Assembly: GCF_945957525.1 (NCBI RefSeq)
Contig: NZ_CAMFLA010000003.1
Coordinates: forward strand, 227,607 to 291,606
Length of the DNA: 64,000 nucleotides
Direction of reading: 5' to 3'
Origin: an uncultured Aquitalea sp.
GTDB lineage: Bacteria; Pseudomonadota; Gammaproteobacteria; Burkholderiales; Chromobacteriaceae
Shown here: positions 10,164 through 19,339 of the stretch, one piece after another
Layout of the letters: the number at the start of each line of letters is the position of its first letter
Position numbering within the stretch: position 1 is the stretch's first letter
Translations under genes and position numbers: made by a program
The notes under the pieces: model-generated
What the model was told of the DNA's origin: nothing
The model's input: the letters and a program-made list of their open reading frames with translations, nothing else
Database searches by the model: none

Positions 10164-10940
10164 TTACTGCGCGGTCCAGCCCCCGTCCATCGCCCAGGCC
10201 GCGCCGCGCACTTCGTCGCCGGCCGGGCTGCAGAGGAAGACCGCCAGCGCGCCCAGTTGCTGCGGGGTGACAAACTGGCCGGACGGTTGTTTTTCCGCCA
10301 GCAGCGCCGCTTGCGCCGCTTGATGGCTGATGCCTTGTTCTTCGGCGCGTTTGACGATTTGCTGCGCTACCAGCGGCGTCAGCACCCAGCCCGGACAAAT
10401 GGCGTTGCAGGTAACGCCGCTGGCCGCGGTTTCCAGCGCCACGCTCTTGGTCAAGCCCACTACGCCGTGCTTGGCCGCCACATAGGCTGACTTGCCGGCC
10501 GAGGCCACCAGTCCGTGAGTGGAGGCAATGTTGACGATGCGGCCCCAGCTGCGGGTCCGCATGCCCGGCAGCAGCAGGCGGGTGGTGTGGAATACGGCGC
10601 TGAGGTTGATGGCCAGCACTTTGTCCCATTGCTCGGGCGGGAAGCTCTCCACCGGAGACACATGCTGGATGCCGGCGTTGTTGACCAGAATGTCCACGCC
10701 GTCCTTGAGTCCTTCGGCAAACCGGCACATTTCCGCCGTGTCGTCGGGGCGCGACAGATCGGCCCCGTGGTGCCAGGCCTGCACGCCCAGGGCGCGAATT
10801 TGCGCCAGCGCGTGTTCGGCGTCGCCAAAGCCGTTGAGCACGATGTCGGCGCCGGCGCGCGCCAGCTCGGTGGCGATGCCCAGGCCGATGCCGCTGGTGG
10901 AGCCGGTCACCAGCGCGGTTTTTCCTGCAAGTGTGGTCAT
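10164..10940 (-). CDS. bdhA: 3-hydroxybutyrate dehydrogenase (short-chain dehydrogenase)
   Basis: About 258 residues. It oxidises D-3-hydroxybutyrate to acetoacetate with NAD. The Rossmann nucleotide loop is TGSTSGIGLGIA near residue 12, followed by NNAGIQHVSPVESFP, the catalytic Ser region (IVNIASTHGLVAS) and YVAAK; the substrate-closing segment CPGWVLTPLV and the terminal GAAWAMDGGWTAQ are typical of BdhA. The start at 10940 (MTTLAGKTALVTG) matches the family; an in-frame ATG at 10988 would add 16 unconserved residues, and neither start has a strong ribosome site. It lies between a permease gene and the CoA-transferase genes, a common catabolic order. Confidence 0.92.
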   Translation of the reverse strand: MTTLAGKTALVTGSTSGIGLGIATELARAGADIVLNGFGDAEHALAQIRALGVQAWHHGADLSRPDDTAEMCRFAEGLKDGVDILVNNAGIQHVSPVESFPPEQWDKVLAINLSAVFHTTRLLLPGMRTRSWGRIVNIASTHGLVASAGKSAYVAAKHGVVGLTKSVALETAASGVTCNAICPGWVLTPLVAQQIVKRAEEQGISHQAAQAALLAEKQPSGQFVTPQQLGALAVFLCSPAGDEVRGAAWAMDGGWTAQ

Positions 10941-11002
10941 GGGGTCAGTCCTGTCTGGCGCCCCGGCGAGGGGCGCTGGGTGAGTCAATACCGAGGCGCG
11001 GC

Positions 11003-12394
11003 TTATACCAGCCCGGTGAGATAGAAGACGGCGATTACCGCAAACACGGCCAGCGTCTTGATGACGGTGACGGCAAAAATGTCGCGGTAGGCCTCGCGAT
11101 GGCTCAAGCCGGTGACCGCCAGCAAGGTGATCACCGCGCCGTTGTGCGGCAAGGTGTCCATGCCGCCGCTGGCCATGGCCACAATACGGTGCAGCACTTC
11201 CAGCGGGATGCCGGCATGCTGGCAGGCGGCGATGAATTGCTCGCCCATGGCCGCCAGCGCAATGCTCATGCCGCCAGAGGCAGAGCCGGTGACGCCGGCC
11301 AGCGTACTGACGGTGACGGCGGCGTTGACCAGCGGGTTGGGAATGCTCTGCAGCGCGTGGCCGATGATCATGAAGCCCGGCAGCGCGGCGATGACAGCGC
11401 CGAAACCGTATTCGGACGCGGTGTTCATGGCCGCCAGCATGGCGCCGGCGATCGCGCCCTTGCTGCCTTCGGCAAACCTTTCCTTGATGCGCGGCCAGGC
11501 GGTCAGCCCCACAAACAGGATGCCCAGCAGCAGCGCGGCTTCCACCGACCAGATGGCGGTGACGGTGGAAATCTGCGTGGTGACCGGCTTGGTCATGCCG
11601 GCCAGCTTGAGTTCATGGCTCACGCCGTACCACTCTGGAATCAGCTTGGTGAAGGCAAAGTTGGCCACGCCGATGAGCAGCAGCGGCGCGATGGCAAGCC
11701 AGGGCGAGGGCAGGTGACTGGTGTCCACGTGCTCCGGCTCGTTGCGCAGGTCGGTGCCGTAGCCTTCGCCGCGCGCCATCAGCGTGCGCCGACGCCATTC
11801 CAGATAGCTCAAGCCGACGATGATGATGAACACCGCGCCAACAATACCCAGCGCGGGCGCGGCCCAGGCGGTGGTTTTGAAGAAGGTGGTGGGGATGATG
11901 TTCTGGATCTGCGGCGTGCCCGGCAGCGCATCCATGGTGAAGGAGAACGCGCCCAGCGCCACCGTGCCTGGAATCAGGCGCTTGGGGATGTTGCTCTGGC
12001 GGAACAGCTCGGCGGCGAAGGGATAAACCGCAAACACCACCACAAACAGCGATACGCCGCCGTAGGTCAGCAGCGCGCACACCGCCACGATCACCGCCAT
12101 GGCGCGCTTCTCACCGATGAAGCGAATCACCGCCGCTACGATGGATTTGGAATAGCCGGACAATTCCACCAGCTTGCCAAACAGCGAGCCCAGCAAAAAC
12201 ACCGGGAAATACAGTTTGACGAAGCCCACCATCTTTTCCATGAACACCCCGCTGAACACCGGGGCCACGGCCGAGGGCTCGGTCAGCAGCACCGCGCCCA
12301 GCGCGGCCAGCGGGGCCATCAGGATGACGCTGTAGCCGCGGTAGGCGGCCAGCATCAGGAAAAACAATGCCAACAAAACCACGATGAAACTCAT
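11003..12394 (-). CDS. GntP-family permease, probably for 3-hydroxybutyrate or a related hydroxy acid
   Basis: A 463-residue inner-membrane protein with about twelve hydrophobic segments. LLTYGGVSLFVVVFAVYPFA and the GASGSASGGMSIAL-like region near residue 370 (VTGSASGGMSIALAAMGEQF) are GntP family signatures. GntP members import gluconate and other hydroxy acids. Here the substrate is inferred from the downstream dehydrogenase and CoA-transferase. It is the first gene of the operon: a sigma-54-type promoter ends 72 bases before the ATG and three upstream dyads precede it. Confidence 0.87.
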   Translation of the reverse strand: MSFIVVLLALFFLMLAAYRGYSVILMAPLAALGAVLLTEPSAVAPVFSGVFMEKMVGFVKLYFPVFLLGSLFGKLVELSGYSKSIVAAVIRFIGEKRAMAVIVAVCALLTYGGVSLFVVVFAVYPFAAELFRQSNIPKRLIPGTVALGAFSFTMDALPGTPQIQNIIPTTFFKTTAWAAPALGIVGAVFIIIVGLSYLEWRRRTLMARGEGYGTDLRNEPEHVDTSHLPSPWLAIAPLLLIGVANFAFTKLIPEWYGVSHELKLAGMTKPVTTQISTVTAIWSVEAALLLGILFVGLTAWPRIKERFAEGSKGAIAGAMLAAMNTASEYGFGAVIAALPGFMIIGHALQSIPNPLVNAAVTVSTLAGVTGSASGGMSIALAAMGEQFIAACQHAGIPLEVLHRIVAMASGGMDTLPHNGAVITLLAVTGLSHREAYRDIFAVTVIKTLAVFAVIAVFYLTGLV

Positions 12395-12465
12395 GGCGTA
12401 TCTCCTCTATCGTTATGCGGCGCTTGGCCTTGTATCGGGCCAGACGGCACCGTGGGAGAGCATTC

Positions 12466-12481
12466 AGCAGAAAGCGTGCCA
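12466..12481 (-). promoter_or_regulatory. Sigma-54 promoter of the hydroxybutyrate operon
   Basis: On the minus strand the bases TGGCACGCTTTCTGCT carry the -24 GG and -12 GC exactly ten bases apart, matching the sigma-54 consensus TGGCAC-N5-TTGC with one change (C for the first T of TTGC). It lies 72 bases before the permease start, in the gap that follows a sigma-54 activator gene. The combination makes it a strong prediction. Confidence 0.8.
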
Positions 12482-12544
12482 GTTAGAGTAATTGTTTTAA
12501 TTCAATGGTTTGGCGGGTTTTGCTGGCGGCCAGGAGAGTGGCTT

Positions 12545-12650
12545 GTCTCTGAATGGAGACGGATTGCTGGCCGTGATGGCATCAAAGCCTTGTCTGGCTC
12601 GGGTTTGCGGTGGAAGTCTCAATTCGGAGACGAAGTCTCTGATTGGAGAC
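12545..12650. promoter_or_regulatory. Three GTCTC-N6-GAGAC dyads, putative enhancer sites for the sigma-54 activator
   Basis: Three 16-bp sites share the same perfect arms: GTCTCTGAATGGAGAC (12545-12560), GTCTCAATTCGGAGAC (12616-12631) and GTCTCTGATTGGAGAC (12635-12650). Centres are 71 and 19 bp apart. They begin 64 bp upstream of the -24 element, the usual place for upstream activating sequences. The six central bases are also similar (TGAATG, AATTCG, TGATTG). The Fis-type helix-turn-helix of the adjacent activator is the likely ligand; that pairing is inferred. Confidence 0.75.
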
Positions 12651-12689
12651 TGCGGTGCCTGGAAGGGTGGCTGGCGGGCTTGCCAAGGC

Positions 12690-14102
12690 TTAGCGCGCGC
12701 TGATGCCCAGCGCGGCCAGCCGTTTGTACAAGGTAGCCCGGCCCATGCCGAGGCGCTGCGCCGCTGTGGGCACATGGCCGTCCGCCTCGCGCAGCGCCCG
12801 CTGGAACAGCTGGCGCTCAAAGTCCTGCAATTGCGTCTGGTAATCCAGGTTGGCCGAAGGCGCGTCTGTCGCCAGCGCTTGCGGGCCGAGCAGGGCGTCG
12901 ATATCGGCCGCGCTCAAAACGCCGCCGTGACCCAGCATGCTGGCGCGTTCCAGGATGTTGCGCAGCTCGCGCACATTGCCCGGCCAGTCATAGGCGGCCA
13001 GCCGGCTCAAGGCGCTGTCGTCCAGCCGGGTGCGCTGGATATAGCCGTGGCGCTGCAACTGCTCCAGCAAGGCGGCGCTCAGCGCCGGCAAGTCCTGCTT
13101 GTGTTCGCGCAGCGGCGGCAGATGGATGGTGAGTACGTTCAGCCGGTAGTAGAGGTCGGCGCGAAAGCTGCCATTGGCGACTTTTTCCTCCAGTCGGGCG
13201 GAGGTGGCGGCGATGATGCGGATATCGGCGCGCTGCATCTTGTTGGAGCCCAGCGCTTCAAACTCCTTGTCCTGCAAGACGCGCAACAGCTTGGCCTGCA
13301 GCGCTAGCGGCAGGTCGCCGATTTCATCCAGAAACAGCGTACCGCCGTCGGCCAGCTGCAGTTTGCCCACGCGACCTTTCTTGTCCATGCCGGTATAGGC
13401 GCCGGCGCTGGCTCCAAACAATTCCGCTTCCAGTAGGGTGTCCGGAATGGCGGCCATGTTCAGGCTGACCAGAGGCTTGTCGGCGCGCGCCGAGGCCATG
13501 TGGATGGCGTGGGCCAGCACCTCCTTGCCGGTGCCGGTTTCACCCAGCAGCAGCACGGCGCCTTCCAGCGGCGCCGCGCGCTGGGCCTGACGCTTTACCT
13601 CGCTGATGGCGGCGCTATGACCGACAAAATCGTCAAAGCTGTATTTGGCCCGTCGCGCCTGAGCCAGCGATTCGCGCGTGGCGGCTAGTTCTTCCGCCAG
13701 CCGGGTGAACTTGGCTACCAGCGGCGCCAGCGACTGGATGTGGTCAAACAGCGCAAAACCTATGGCGCCCACGGTGCGTCCGCTGTCGTCCTTCAAGGGC
13801 AGGCGCGTTACCACCAACTGGTCCGAGCCGGTTTGCATGATGTCCAGCAAGGTGGGCTTGCCGCTGTTGAGCACGTCGCGCAGCAGGCTGTTGGGTATCA
13901 CCTTTTCCACCGGCTGACCCAGCGCCAGCGCCGGGTCCGCATAGCCGAAACGCTCGGCGTAGCGGGCGTTGATCCAGACAATGCGCGCTTGACCATCCAC
14001 GATCACCGTACCCTGATAGGTGTCGTCCATGTGCTGGAACAGGCTGCGCATGGCCAGCTGGCGGACGTGATCGTAATCGGCGAGGTTGGGCGGGGTGTGC
14101 AT
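12690..14102 (-). CDS. Sigma-54-dependent activator (PAS - AAA+ - Fis HTH), likely controls the hydroxybutyrate operon
   Basis: A 470-residue enhancer-binding protein. An N-terminal PAS domain (residues 20-130, DTYQGTVIVDGQARIVWINARYAERFGY) probably senses a small molecule. A coiled linker leads to the AAA+ domain with Walker A GETGTGKE near 186, Walker B LFLDEIGD near 257 and the arginine-finger region FRADLYYRLN. A Fis-type helix-turn-helix closes the protein (HVPTAAQRLGMGRATLYKRL). The sigma-54 contact loop reads GAYTGM rather than GAFTGA. It lies just upstream of and co-directional with the permease operon, whose promoter region has a sigma-54 promoter and three dyads, so local activation is very likely. 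Confidence 0.9.
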   Translation of the reverse strand: MHTPPNLADYDHVRQLAMRSLFQHMDDTYQGTVIVDGQARIVWINARYAERFGYADPALALGQPVEKVIPNSLLRDVLNSGKPTLLDIMQTGSDQLVVTRLPLKDDSGRTVGAIGFALFDHIQSLAPLVAKFTRLAEELAATRESLAQARRAKYSFDDFVGHSAAISEVKRQAQRAAPLEGAVLLLGETGTGKEVLAHAIHMASARADKPLVSLNMAAIPDTLLEAELFGASAGAYTGMDKKGRVGKLQLADGGTLFLDEIGDLPLALQAKLLRVLQDKEFEALGSNKMQRADIRIIAATSARLEEKVANGSFRADLYYRLNVLTIHLPPLREHKQDLPALSAALLEQLQRHGYIQRTRLDDSALSRLAAYDWPGNVRELRNILERASMLGHGGVLSAADIDALLGPQALATDAPSANLDYQTQLQDFERQLFQRALREADGHVPTAAQRLGMGRATLYKRLAALGISAR

Positions 14103-14260
14103 GCGCAGGCTTTCTGACAGTGACGCGACAGGGTAGCACGCGCTCAGGGGCGGCAGCAGCCGGCTTGAGCCGGTGCGGCGGCGGCGGGCTGGGCAAAAAC
14201 GGTGATGACCGGGGCGAGGTGGCGCGGGGAGTGTAATCCGTGGCGGGATTGTTGCGCATG

Positions 14261-14283
14261 AAAAAGCCGCTCAATGGAGCGGC
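14261..14283 (-). terminator. Intrinsic terminator downstream of the bd oxidase operon
   Basis: Read on the minus strand, GCCGCTC and GAGCGGC pair around a four-base loop and are followed directly by TTTTT. A second, T-less hairpin (GCCCGGC-AAA-GCCGGGC, 14320-14336) lies nearer the gene end. Both fall in the 291-base gap between the oxidase genes and the sigma-54 activator, where I see no gene. Confidence 0.7.
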
Positions 14284-14393
14284 CAGGCTACTGACGAAGT
14301 TATCGGGGCATGGCGCGGAGCCCGGCAAAGCCGGGCCCTTCGACTTATTGATTGATCCCGCCGCCTTCCCGTTTCCCGGCCCCTTCACATTGA

Positions 14394-15404
14394 CTACTGG
14401 TAGCTCAGGTCGCGAGTTTTTCCCCAGAACACGCGGTAGGAAAATGCGGTGTAGCCGATGATGCAAGGCAGTACCAGCAACGCACCCCACAGCATGATCC
14501 ATAGCGCTTCCGGGTCGCTGGCCGCCTGCCAGATATCCATGCGGCCCGGGATGACTTGCGGAAATACACTGTAGGCCAAGCCCCAGAACGCCAGTAGCAC
14601 CATGCCAACCGTGGCGGCGAAGGGCAGCCAGCAGTAGTTGTCCCTGCCTGCTGCCTGACGGCGCGCCAGCCGGGGCAGCAACAGCAACTGCAAGACAAAC
14701 AGCGCCAGCGTGCACAAGGGCAATGGCAGCAGCAAAAACAGCTGGGGCAGGGCAAACCATTTGTCGGCGATCGCCGGGTTGGCCAGCGGCGTCACCACGG
14801 AAACCAGCAAGACGGCAAGGCCGGCGCCCGGCACGCTGCGCCGCGCCCAGCCGATGGCCTGCGCCTGCAAGGAGCCCTCGGTTTTCATGATCAGCCAGCA
14901 TGCGCCAAGCAGGGCGTAGGCGGCGGACAATCCAACCCCCACCAGCAAGGCGAACAGCCAGGGCAGGGCGCCTTCGGCAAACCCTGTCAGATAGCGGCCA
15001 AGCATCACCCCCTGAGCCAGGGAGGCGAGCAGCGAACCCAGGGCGAAAACGGCATTCCACCATGGCCGGTGCGGGTCGCGGGCCTTGACGCGGAAATCGA
15101 AGGCCACGCCGCGCAGGATCAAACCCACCAGCATCAGCAGCACCGGGACATACAAGGCGCCAAACACCACGCCATGCGCCATCGGGAAGGCCACCAGCAT
15201 CAGGCCCGCCCCCAGCACCAGCCAGGTTTCATTGGCATCCCAGAACGGGCCGATGCTGGCCACCATGCGGTCCTTGCCCGCATCGTCGGCCAGAGGCAGC
15301 AGCAGGCCCACTCCCAGATCAAAGCCGTCCAGCACCACGTACACCAGCATGGCCAGCCCCATCAGGCCGGCAAAGACAACGGGCAACCACCATGCGGCAT
15401 TCAT
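14394..15404 (-). CDS. cioB: Cytochrome bd-type quinol oxidase subunit II (CioB/CydB)
   Basis: A 336-residue membrane subunit with about nine hydrophobic segments. Family landmarks are YVVLDGFDLGVGLLLPLA near residue 25, GPFWDANETWLVLGAG near 55 and LRGVAFDFRVKA near 100. It stabilises the haem-bearing subunit and helps bind quinol. Its ATG overlaps the subunit I stop as ATGA. I looked for a small CydX-like ORF directly after it and did not find one, as is usual in CIO-type operons. Confidence 0.92.
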   Translation of the reverse strand: MNAAWWLPVVFAGLMGLAMLVYVVLDGFDLGVGLLLPLADDAGKDRMVASIGPFWDANETWLVLGAGLMLVAFPMAHGVVFGALYVPVLLMLVGLILRGVAFDFRVKARDPHRPWWNAVFALGSLLASLAQGVMLGRYLTGFAEGALPWLFALLVGVGLSAAYALLGACWLIMKTEGSLQAQAIGWARRSVPGAGLAVLLVSVVTPLANPAIADKWFALPQLFLLLPLPLCTLALFVLQLLLLPRLARRQAAGRDNYCWLPFAATVGMVLLAFWGLAYSVFPQVIPGRMDIWQAASDPEALWIMLWGALLVLPCIIGYTAFSYRVFWGKTRDLSYQ

Positions 15405-16744
15405 GCTTGCACCTCCTGTAGAGCTAACTTTTGATCGGTATGGCTGGCGGCCTTGCCGGCCAAATGGAACAACACCGAGATGTAGGCCAGCAGCAAGCCG
15501 GCGTACAAGGCCAGATAAGTCAGCAGCGAACCCGCCACCATGCCGGTGGTGGCGGCTCCGGCCGCTTGGGCGGTGGTCAGCACGCCGGTCACCAGCCAGG
15601 GCTGACGGCCGATTTCGGTGACGTACCAGCCGGCCAGCGTGGCCACCCAGCCGGCAAAGGTCATGCCCGCCAGCAAGTAAAGCAGCCGGCGATCCAGCGC
15701 TGCGGCCGGCTTGCGGCGCAGCTGCCAGGCGGCCAGCCAGGAGGCCATCAGCATCAGCACGCCAACGCCCACCATCACGCGAAAGCTCCAGAACACCTTG
15801 GCGACAGGCGGGTGCTGGGCAAATTCGTTCAGCCCGCGGATTTCTCCATCCGGATCGTGCTTGATGATCAGGCTGGCCAGGCGCGGGATGCCCAGCGCGT
15901 AATCATTGGACCGGCTATCGGCGTTGGGCAACGCAAACAGCAGCAAGGGCGCGCCGCGCTCGGTCTGCCAGACTCCTTCAATAGCGGCCAGCTTGGCCGG
16001 CTGGTGTTCCATGGTGTTGAGGCCATGGGCGTCGCCCGCCAGGATTTGCAGCGGAATCAGCAGGGCGGCGAGCCAGACGCCGGTTTTCAGGGCCGTCGTA
16101 TTGCCTTCGCTGCGGTCCGCTTTCAGCAGCCTGTACGCCGACAGGCCCGCTATCAGAAACGCCACGGTCAGGCCCGAGGCCAGCAGCATGTGGGTCAGTC
16201 GGTAGGGCATGGACGGATTAAAGATCACTTGCAGCCAGTCTGTGACGTGGGCGCGTCCGTCCCGCATCGTGAAGCCGGCGGGGGTTTGCATCCAGGAGTT
16301 AAGGGCAATGATCCAGAAAGCGGACAGGGTATTGCCAAAGGCCACCAGCAAGGTGGCCAGGGTGTGCACCCGTTCCGATACCCGCGCGCGGCCAAACAGC
16401 ATGATGCCGAGAAAACCCGCCTCCAGGAAAAAGGCGGTGAGGATTTCATAAGCCAGCAAGGGGCCGGCGATATTGCCCACGGTTTGCATGTAGCCCGGCC
16501 AGTTGGTGCCGAACTGGAAACTCATGGTGACCCCGCTGACGACCCCCAGCGCAAAGGACAGGGCAAATATCTTCACCCAAAAGCCGTAAGCATCCATCCA
16601 TGCCTGACGACCGGTGCGCAGGTAGCGCAGCTTGAAGAACAGCAGTACCCAGGCCAAGGCAATGTTGATGCTGGGAAACAGAATGTGAAAGCTGATATTG
16701 GCGGCAAACTGGGCGCGCGCCAGCGCCAGGGCATCCAGTTCCAT
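15401..16744 (-). CDS. cioA: Cytochrome bd-type quinol oxidase subunit I (CioA/CydA)
   Basis: About 447 residues. It reduces oxygen to water with electrons from quinol in the inner membrane. A haem-ligand histidine is in ANISFHILFPS (His about 20); the segment GDAHGLNTMEHQPAKLAAIEG is the conserved quinol and haem region. The Q loop between the sixth and seventh helices is short, which is the CIO (cyanide-insensitive) form rather than long-loop E. coli CydA; the name CioA rests on that. The start MELDALALARAQ has GGGAG eight bases upstream. It follows the regulator gene by five bases, so all three are one operon. Cyanide resistance itself is not provable from sequence. Confidence 0.9.
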   Translation of the reverse strand: MELDALALARAQFAANISFHILFPSINIALAWVLLFFKLRYLRTGRQAWMDAYGFWVKIFALSFALGVVSGVTMSFQFGTNWPGYMQTVGNIAGPLLAYEILTAFFLEAGFLGIMLFGRARVSERVHTLATLLVAFGNTLSAFWIIALNSWMQTPAGFTMRDGRAHVTDWLQVIFNPSMPYRLTHMLLASGLTVAFLIAGLSAYRLLKADRSEGNTTALKTGVWLAALLIPLQILAGDAHGLNTMEHQPAKLAAIEGVWQTERGAPLLLFALPNADSRSNDYALGIPRLASLIIKHDPDGEIRGLNEFAQHPPVAKVFWSFRVMVGVGVLMLMASWLAAWQLRRKPAAALDRRLLYLLAGMTFAGWVATLAGWYVTEIGRQPWLVTGVLTTAQAAGAATTGMVAGSLLTYLALYAGLLLAYISVLFHLAGKAASHTDQKLALQEVQA

Positions 16745-16749
16745 GATGT

Positions 16750-17316
16750 TTACTCCCGTTCGCTGTCGCGCCCGGTCAGCTTGCTCAGCGACTGGGTGAA
16801 TTGAAGTACTTTCTGCACCTGTGAGCCGAGCCTCATCAGCCGCTGCAGGGTTTCCACATCCATGTGCTGGATGTCGGAGAACCAGGTCGTGACCAGCTCG
16901 ATCAACTGGTACATCTCGCTCATACGGGCCTGGGCATGACGCTCGGCATCGCTGCCCGGTTTTTCCATCATCGCGGCGCGCAGCATGGTGAGGGTGGGTT
17001 CCACCTCGCGTTTCTTGCGCTCTTCGGCCAACGTTTTGAAGATGGCCCACACATCGTCGGGCGTGGAGAAGTATTCGCGCCGGTCGCCGGGATAATGCTG
17101 CATCTTGACCAACCGCCAAGACTCCAGCTCTTTCAATCCCATGCTGACGTTGGAGCGGGAGAAACTGAGGCTTTCGGCAATCTCATCGGCGTTGAGCGGC
17201 TTTTCAGAAACAAACAGCAGGGCATAAATCTGGCCAACGGTGCGATTGATGCCCCAACGACTGCCCATTTCACCAAAGTGGGAAACAAAGGACTGCACCA
17301 GGGGAGTAGTATTCAT
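16750..17316 (-). CDS. GbsR/MarR-family transcriptional regulator of the bd oxidase operon
   Basis: A 188-residue protein with a winged helix in residues 15-85: MGSRWGINRTVGQIYALLFV, then DEIAESLSFSRSNVSMGLKEL as the recognition helix region and RREYFSTPDDVW. This is the GbsR-like branch of MarR regulators. The C-terminal half is helical and probably dimerises. It is the first gene of the regulator-cioA-cioB operon, and its own promoter carries a near-perfect 26-bp dyad over the -10 box, which suggests autorepression. The signal is unknown; oxygen, redox state or cyanide are possibilities from context only. Confidence 0.85.
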   Translation of the reverse strand: MNTTPLVQSFVSHFGEMGSRWGINRTVGQIYALLFVSEKPLNADEIAESLSFSRSNVSMGLKELESWRLVKMQHYPGDRREYFSTPDDVWAIFKTLAEERKKREVEPTLTMLRAAMMEKPGSDAERHAQARMSEMYQLIELVTTWFSDIQHMDVETLQRLMRLGSQVQKVLQFTQSLSKLTGRDSERE

Positions 17317-17342
17317 GACTTCCTCAATTTTCAGGAATTTCT

Positions 17343-17387
17343 GAAAGTTTGATATGAATCATACTTTCTCCACTTTGCGCGGGTCAA
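17343..17387 (-). promoter_or_regulatory. Sigma-70 promoter with overlapping operator for the cio operon
   Basis: On the minus strand TTGACC (17387-17382) and TATGAT (17363-17358) are separated by 18 bases, a strong promoter match. A 26-bp dyad at 17343-17368 covers the -10 box: arms GAAAGTTTGAT and ATCATACTTTC around ATGA, with one mismatch. The regulator ATG is 27 bases beyond the dyad. An overlapping dyad of this kind is what an autorepressor needs. Confidence 0.72.
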
Positions 17388-17560
17388 TGCACAGATTGCT
17401 TGATCAGGCTGTTTGCCAAATGGTACAGGCCATGATTGCCGCATCTGGCTGATGGCGGCCGCTTGAATTGCTCTTTGTCGGGCCGACGAGGCACCAGCCC
17501 GAATGGCAGCGGGTGGTGGCATGGTGTAGCCTGACAGCCTTGCCTTCTACCGGTCTGTTC

Positions 17561-19339
17561 ATGTCCTCCGCTACGCCTGCCCGCCCTCTATTGCAACGCA
17601 TCAGTCCCTTGTTGGGGCTGCTTCCCTTCATGCGCCCTTATCGCCGTCGCGCCTGGTTGGCCCTGCTGGCGCTTACCGTGGCCGCGGCCGCCACGCTGGT
17701 ACTGCCGATGGCCTTCCGGGCGCTGATCGACCAAGGTTTTTCCAGCAGCAACGCCGGCCATATCAATCGCTATTTCCTCATGCTGTTCGGCGTGGCTGTG
17801 GTGCTGGCGCTGGCCACCGCCGGGCGCTTCTATCTGGTGTCCTGGCTGGGCGAGCGAGTGACGGCCGATGTGCGCAGTGCGGTGTACCGGCACGTCATCA
17901 GCATGAGCCCGCAGTATTTTGAAACCACCCAGACCGGCGAGGTGTTGTCGCGCCTCACCACGGATACCACGCTGGTGCAAACGGTGATTGGCACCAGTCT
18001 GTCCATGGGCCTGCGCAATGTGTTGCTGATGCTGGGCGGGCTGGTGATGCTGGCCATGACCAGTCCCAGCCTGACTGGCTACATCCTGGTGACGCTCTTG
18101 CTGGTGGTGTTGCCCATTGTGCTGTTTGGCCGGCGGGTGCGCGCGCTGTCCAAGTCCAGCCAGGACCGTATTGCCGATTCCAGCGCCATGGCCGGCGAGG
18201 TGCTCAACGCTATTCCCACCGTGCAGGCTTTCAATCAGCAGGCGCAGGAAGCCAGTCGTTTTGTCGACTCGGTGGAATTGAGTTTTGCCACGGCGCTGGC
18301 GCGTATCCGGGCCCGCTCGCTGCTGACCGTGGCGGTGATCATGCTAATCTTCGGCGCCATCGTGTTTGTCCTGTGGCTGGGCGCGCAGCAGGTCCTGGCC
18401 GGGCAAATGAGCGGCGGCCTGCTGGCGCAGTTCATTCTTTATGCGGTGGTGACCGCCGGCGCCATCGGCGCGGTGGCCGAGGTGTGGGGCGATGTGCAAC
18501 GCGCCGCCGGCGCCACTGAACGGCTGATGGAGTTGCTGGCCTTGTCCTCGCCGGTGATTGAGCCGTCCGAGCCGCATGGTTTGCCGAAGGCCGGCAGGCT
18601 GCGTTTGCAGCAGGTGAGTTTTGCTTATCCGTCGCGCGCGGAGCAGCCCTCGCTCAGCCATATCGATCTGGAGCTGGCGCCGGGCGAGCATGTGGCGCTG
18701 GTCGGGCCGTCCGGCGCCGGCAAGTCGACGCTGTTCCAGTTGCTGCTGCGCTTTTACGACCCGCAACAGGGGCAGATCACATTGGGCGGCATTGATATCC
18801 GCCAACTGGCGCTGGCCGATTTGCGCCAGCATATCGGCGTGGTGCTGCAGGACTCGGTGATTTTTGGCAGCAGCGCGCTGGAGAACATCCGCTACGGCAG
18901 GCCGGACGCGACTGACGAGGAAGTCTACGCCGCCGCGCGTGCTGCCGCGGCGGACGATTTCATTCTGGCCTTGCCGCAAGGCTATGCCACCTATCTGGGC
19001 GAGCGCGGCGTACGTCTATCCGGCGGCCAGCGCCAGCGCATCGCCATTGCCCGCGCCATTCTGAAAAACCCGCCTATCCTGCTGCTGGACGAAGCCACCA
19101 GCGCGCTGGACGCCGAGTCCGAACAACTGGTGCAGCAGGCGCTGGAGCGCGCCGCGCACAATCGCACCACGCTGGTGATTGCGCATCGCCTGGCAACAGT
19201 GAAAGAGGCCGATCGCATCGTGGTGCTGGAAGGCGGGCGCATTGTGGCGCAAGGGCGGCACGAACAATTGCTGCACGATTCGCCGCTGTACGCCCGACTG
19301 GCCGCCTTGCAGTTTGCCGCCGGCTCAGCCTTGCAGTAA
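17561..19339 (+). CDS. ABC exporter, fused membrane and ATPase domains (MsbA-like half transporter)
   Basis: About 592 residues. Six membrane helices lie in residues 25-330 and an ABC ATPase domain from about 350. Walker A is GPSGAGKST (near 382), the signature [14 protein letters not shown] (near 485), Walker [14 protein letters not shown], and the switch histidine IAHRL. It belongs to the group annotated as lipid, drug or peptide half-exporters, which act as homodimers; no substrate can be assigned. I start it at the ATG for MSSATPARP; an upstream in-frame ATG (17468) adds residues without family resemblance, and no strong ribosome site marks either. It converges on, and overlaps by 15 bases, the D-serine dehydratase gene. 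Confidence 0.9.
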   Translation: MSSATPARPLLQRISPLLGLLPFMRPYRRRAWLALLALTVAAAATLVLPMAFRALIDQGFSSSNAGHINRYFLMLFGVAVVLALATAGRFYLVSWLGERVTADVRSAVYRHVISMSPQYFETTQTGEVLSRLTTDTTLVQTVIGTSLSMGLRNVLLMLGGLVMLAMTSPSLTGYILVTLLLVVLPIVLFGRRVRALSKSSQDRIADSSAMAGEVLNAIPTVQAFNQQAQEASRFVDSVELSFATALARIRARSLLTVAVIMLIFGAIVFVLWLGAQQVLAGQMSGGLLAQFILYAVVTAGAIGAVAEVWGDVQRAAGATERLMELLALSSPVIEPSEPHGLPKAGRLRLQQVSFAYPSRAEQPSLSHIDLELAPGEHVALVGPSGAGKSTLFQLLLRFYDPQQGQITLGGIDIRQLALADLRQHIGVVLQDSVIFGSSALENIRYGRPDATDEEVYAAARAAAADDFILALPQGYATYLGERGVRLSGGQRQRIAIARAILKNPPILLLDEATSALDAESEQLVQQALERAAHNRTTLVIAHRLATVKEADRIVVLEGGRIVAQGRHEQLLHDSPLYARLAALQFAAGSALQ

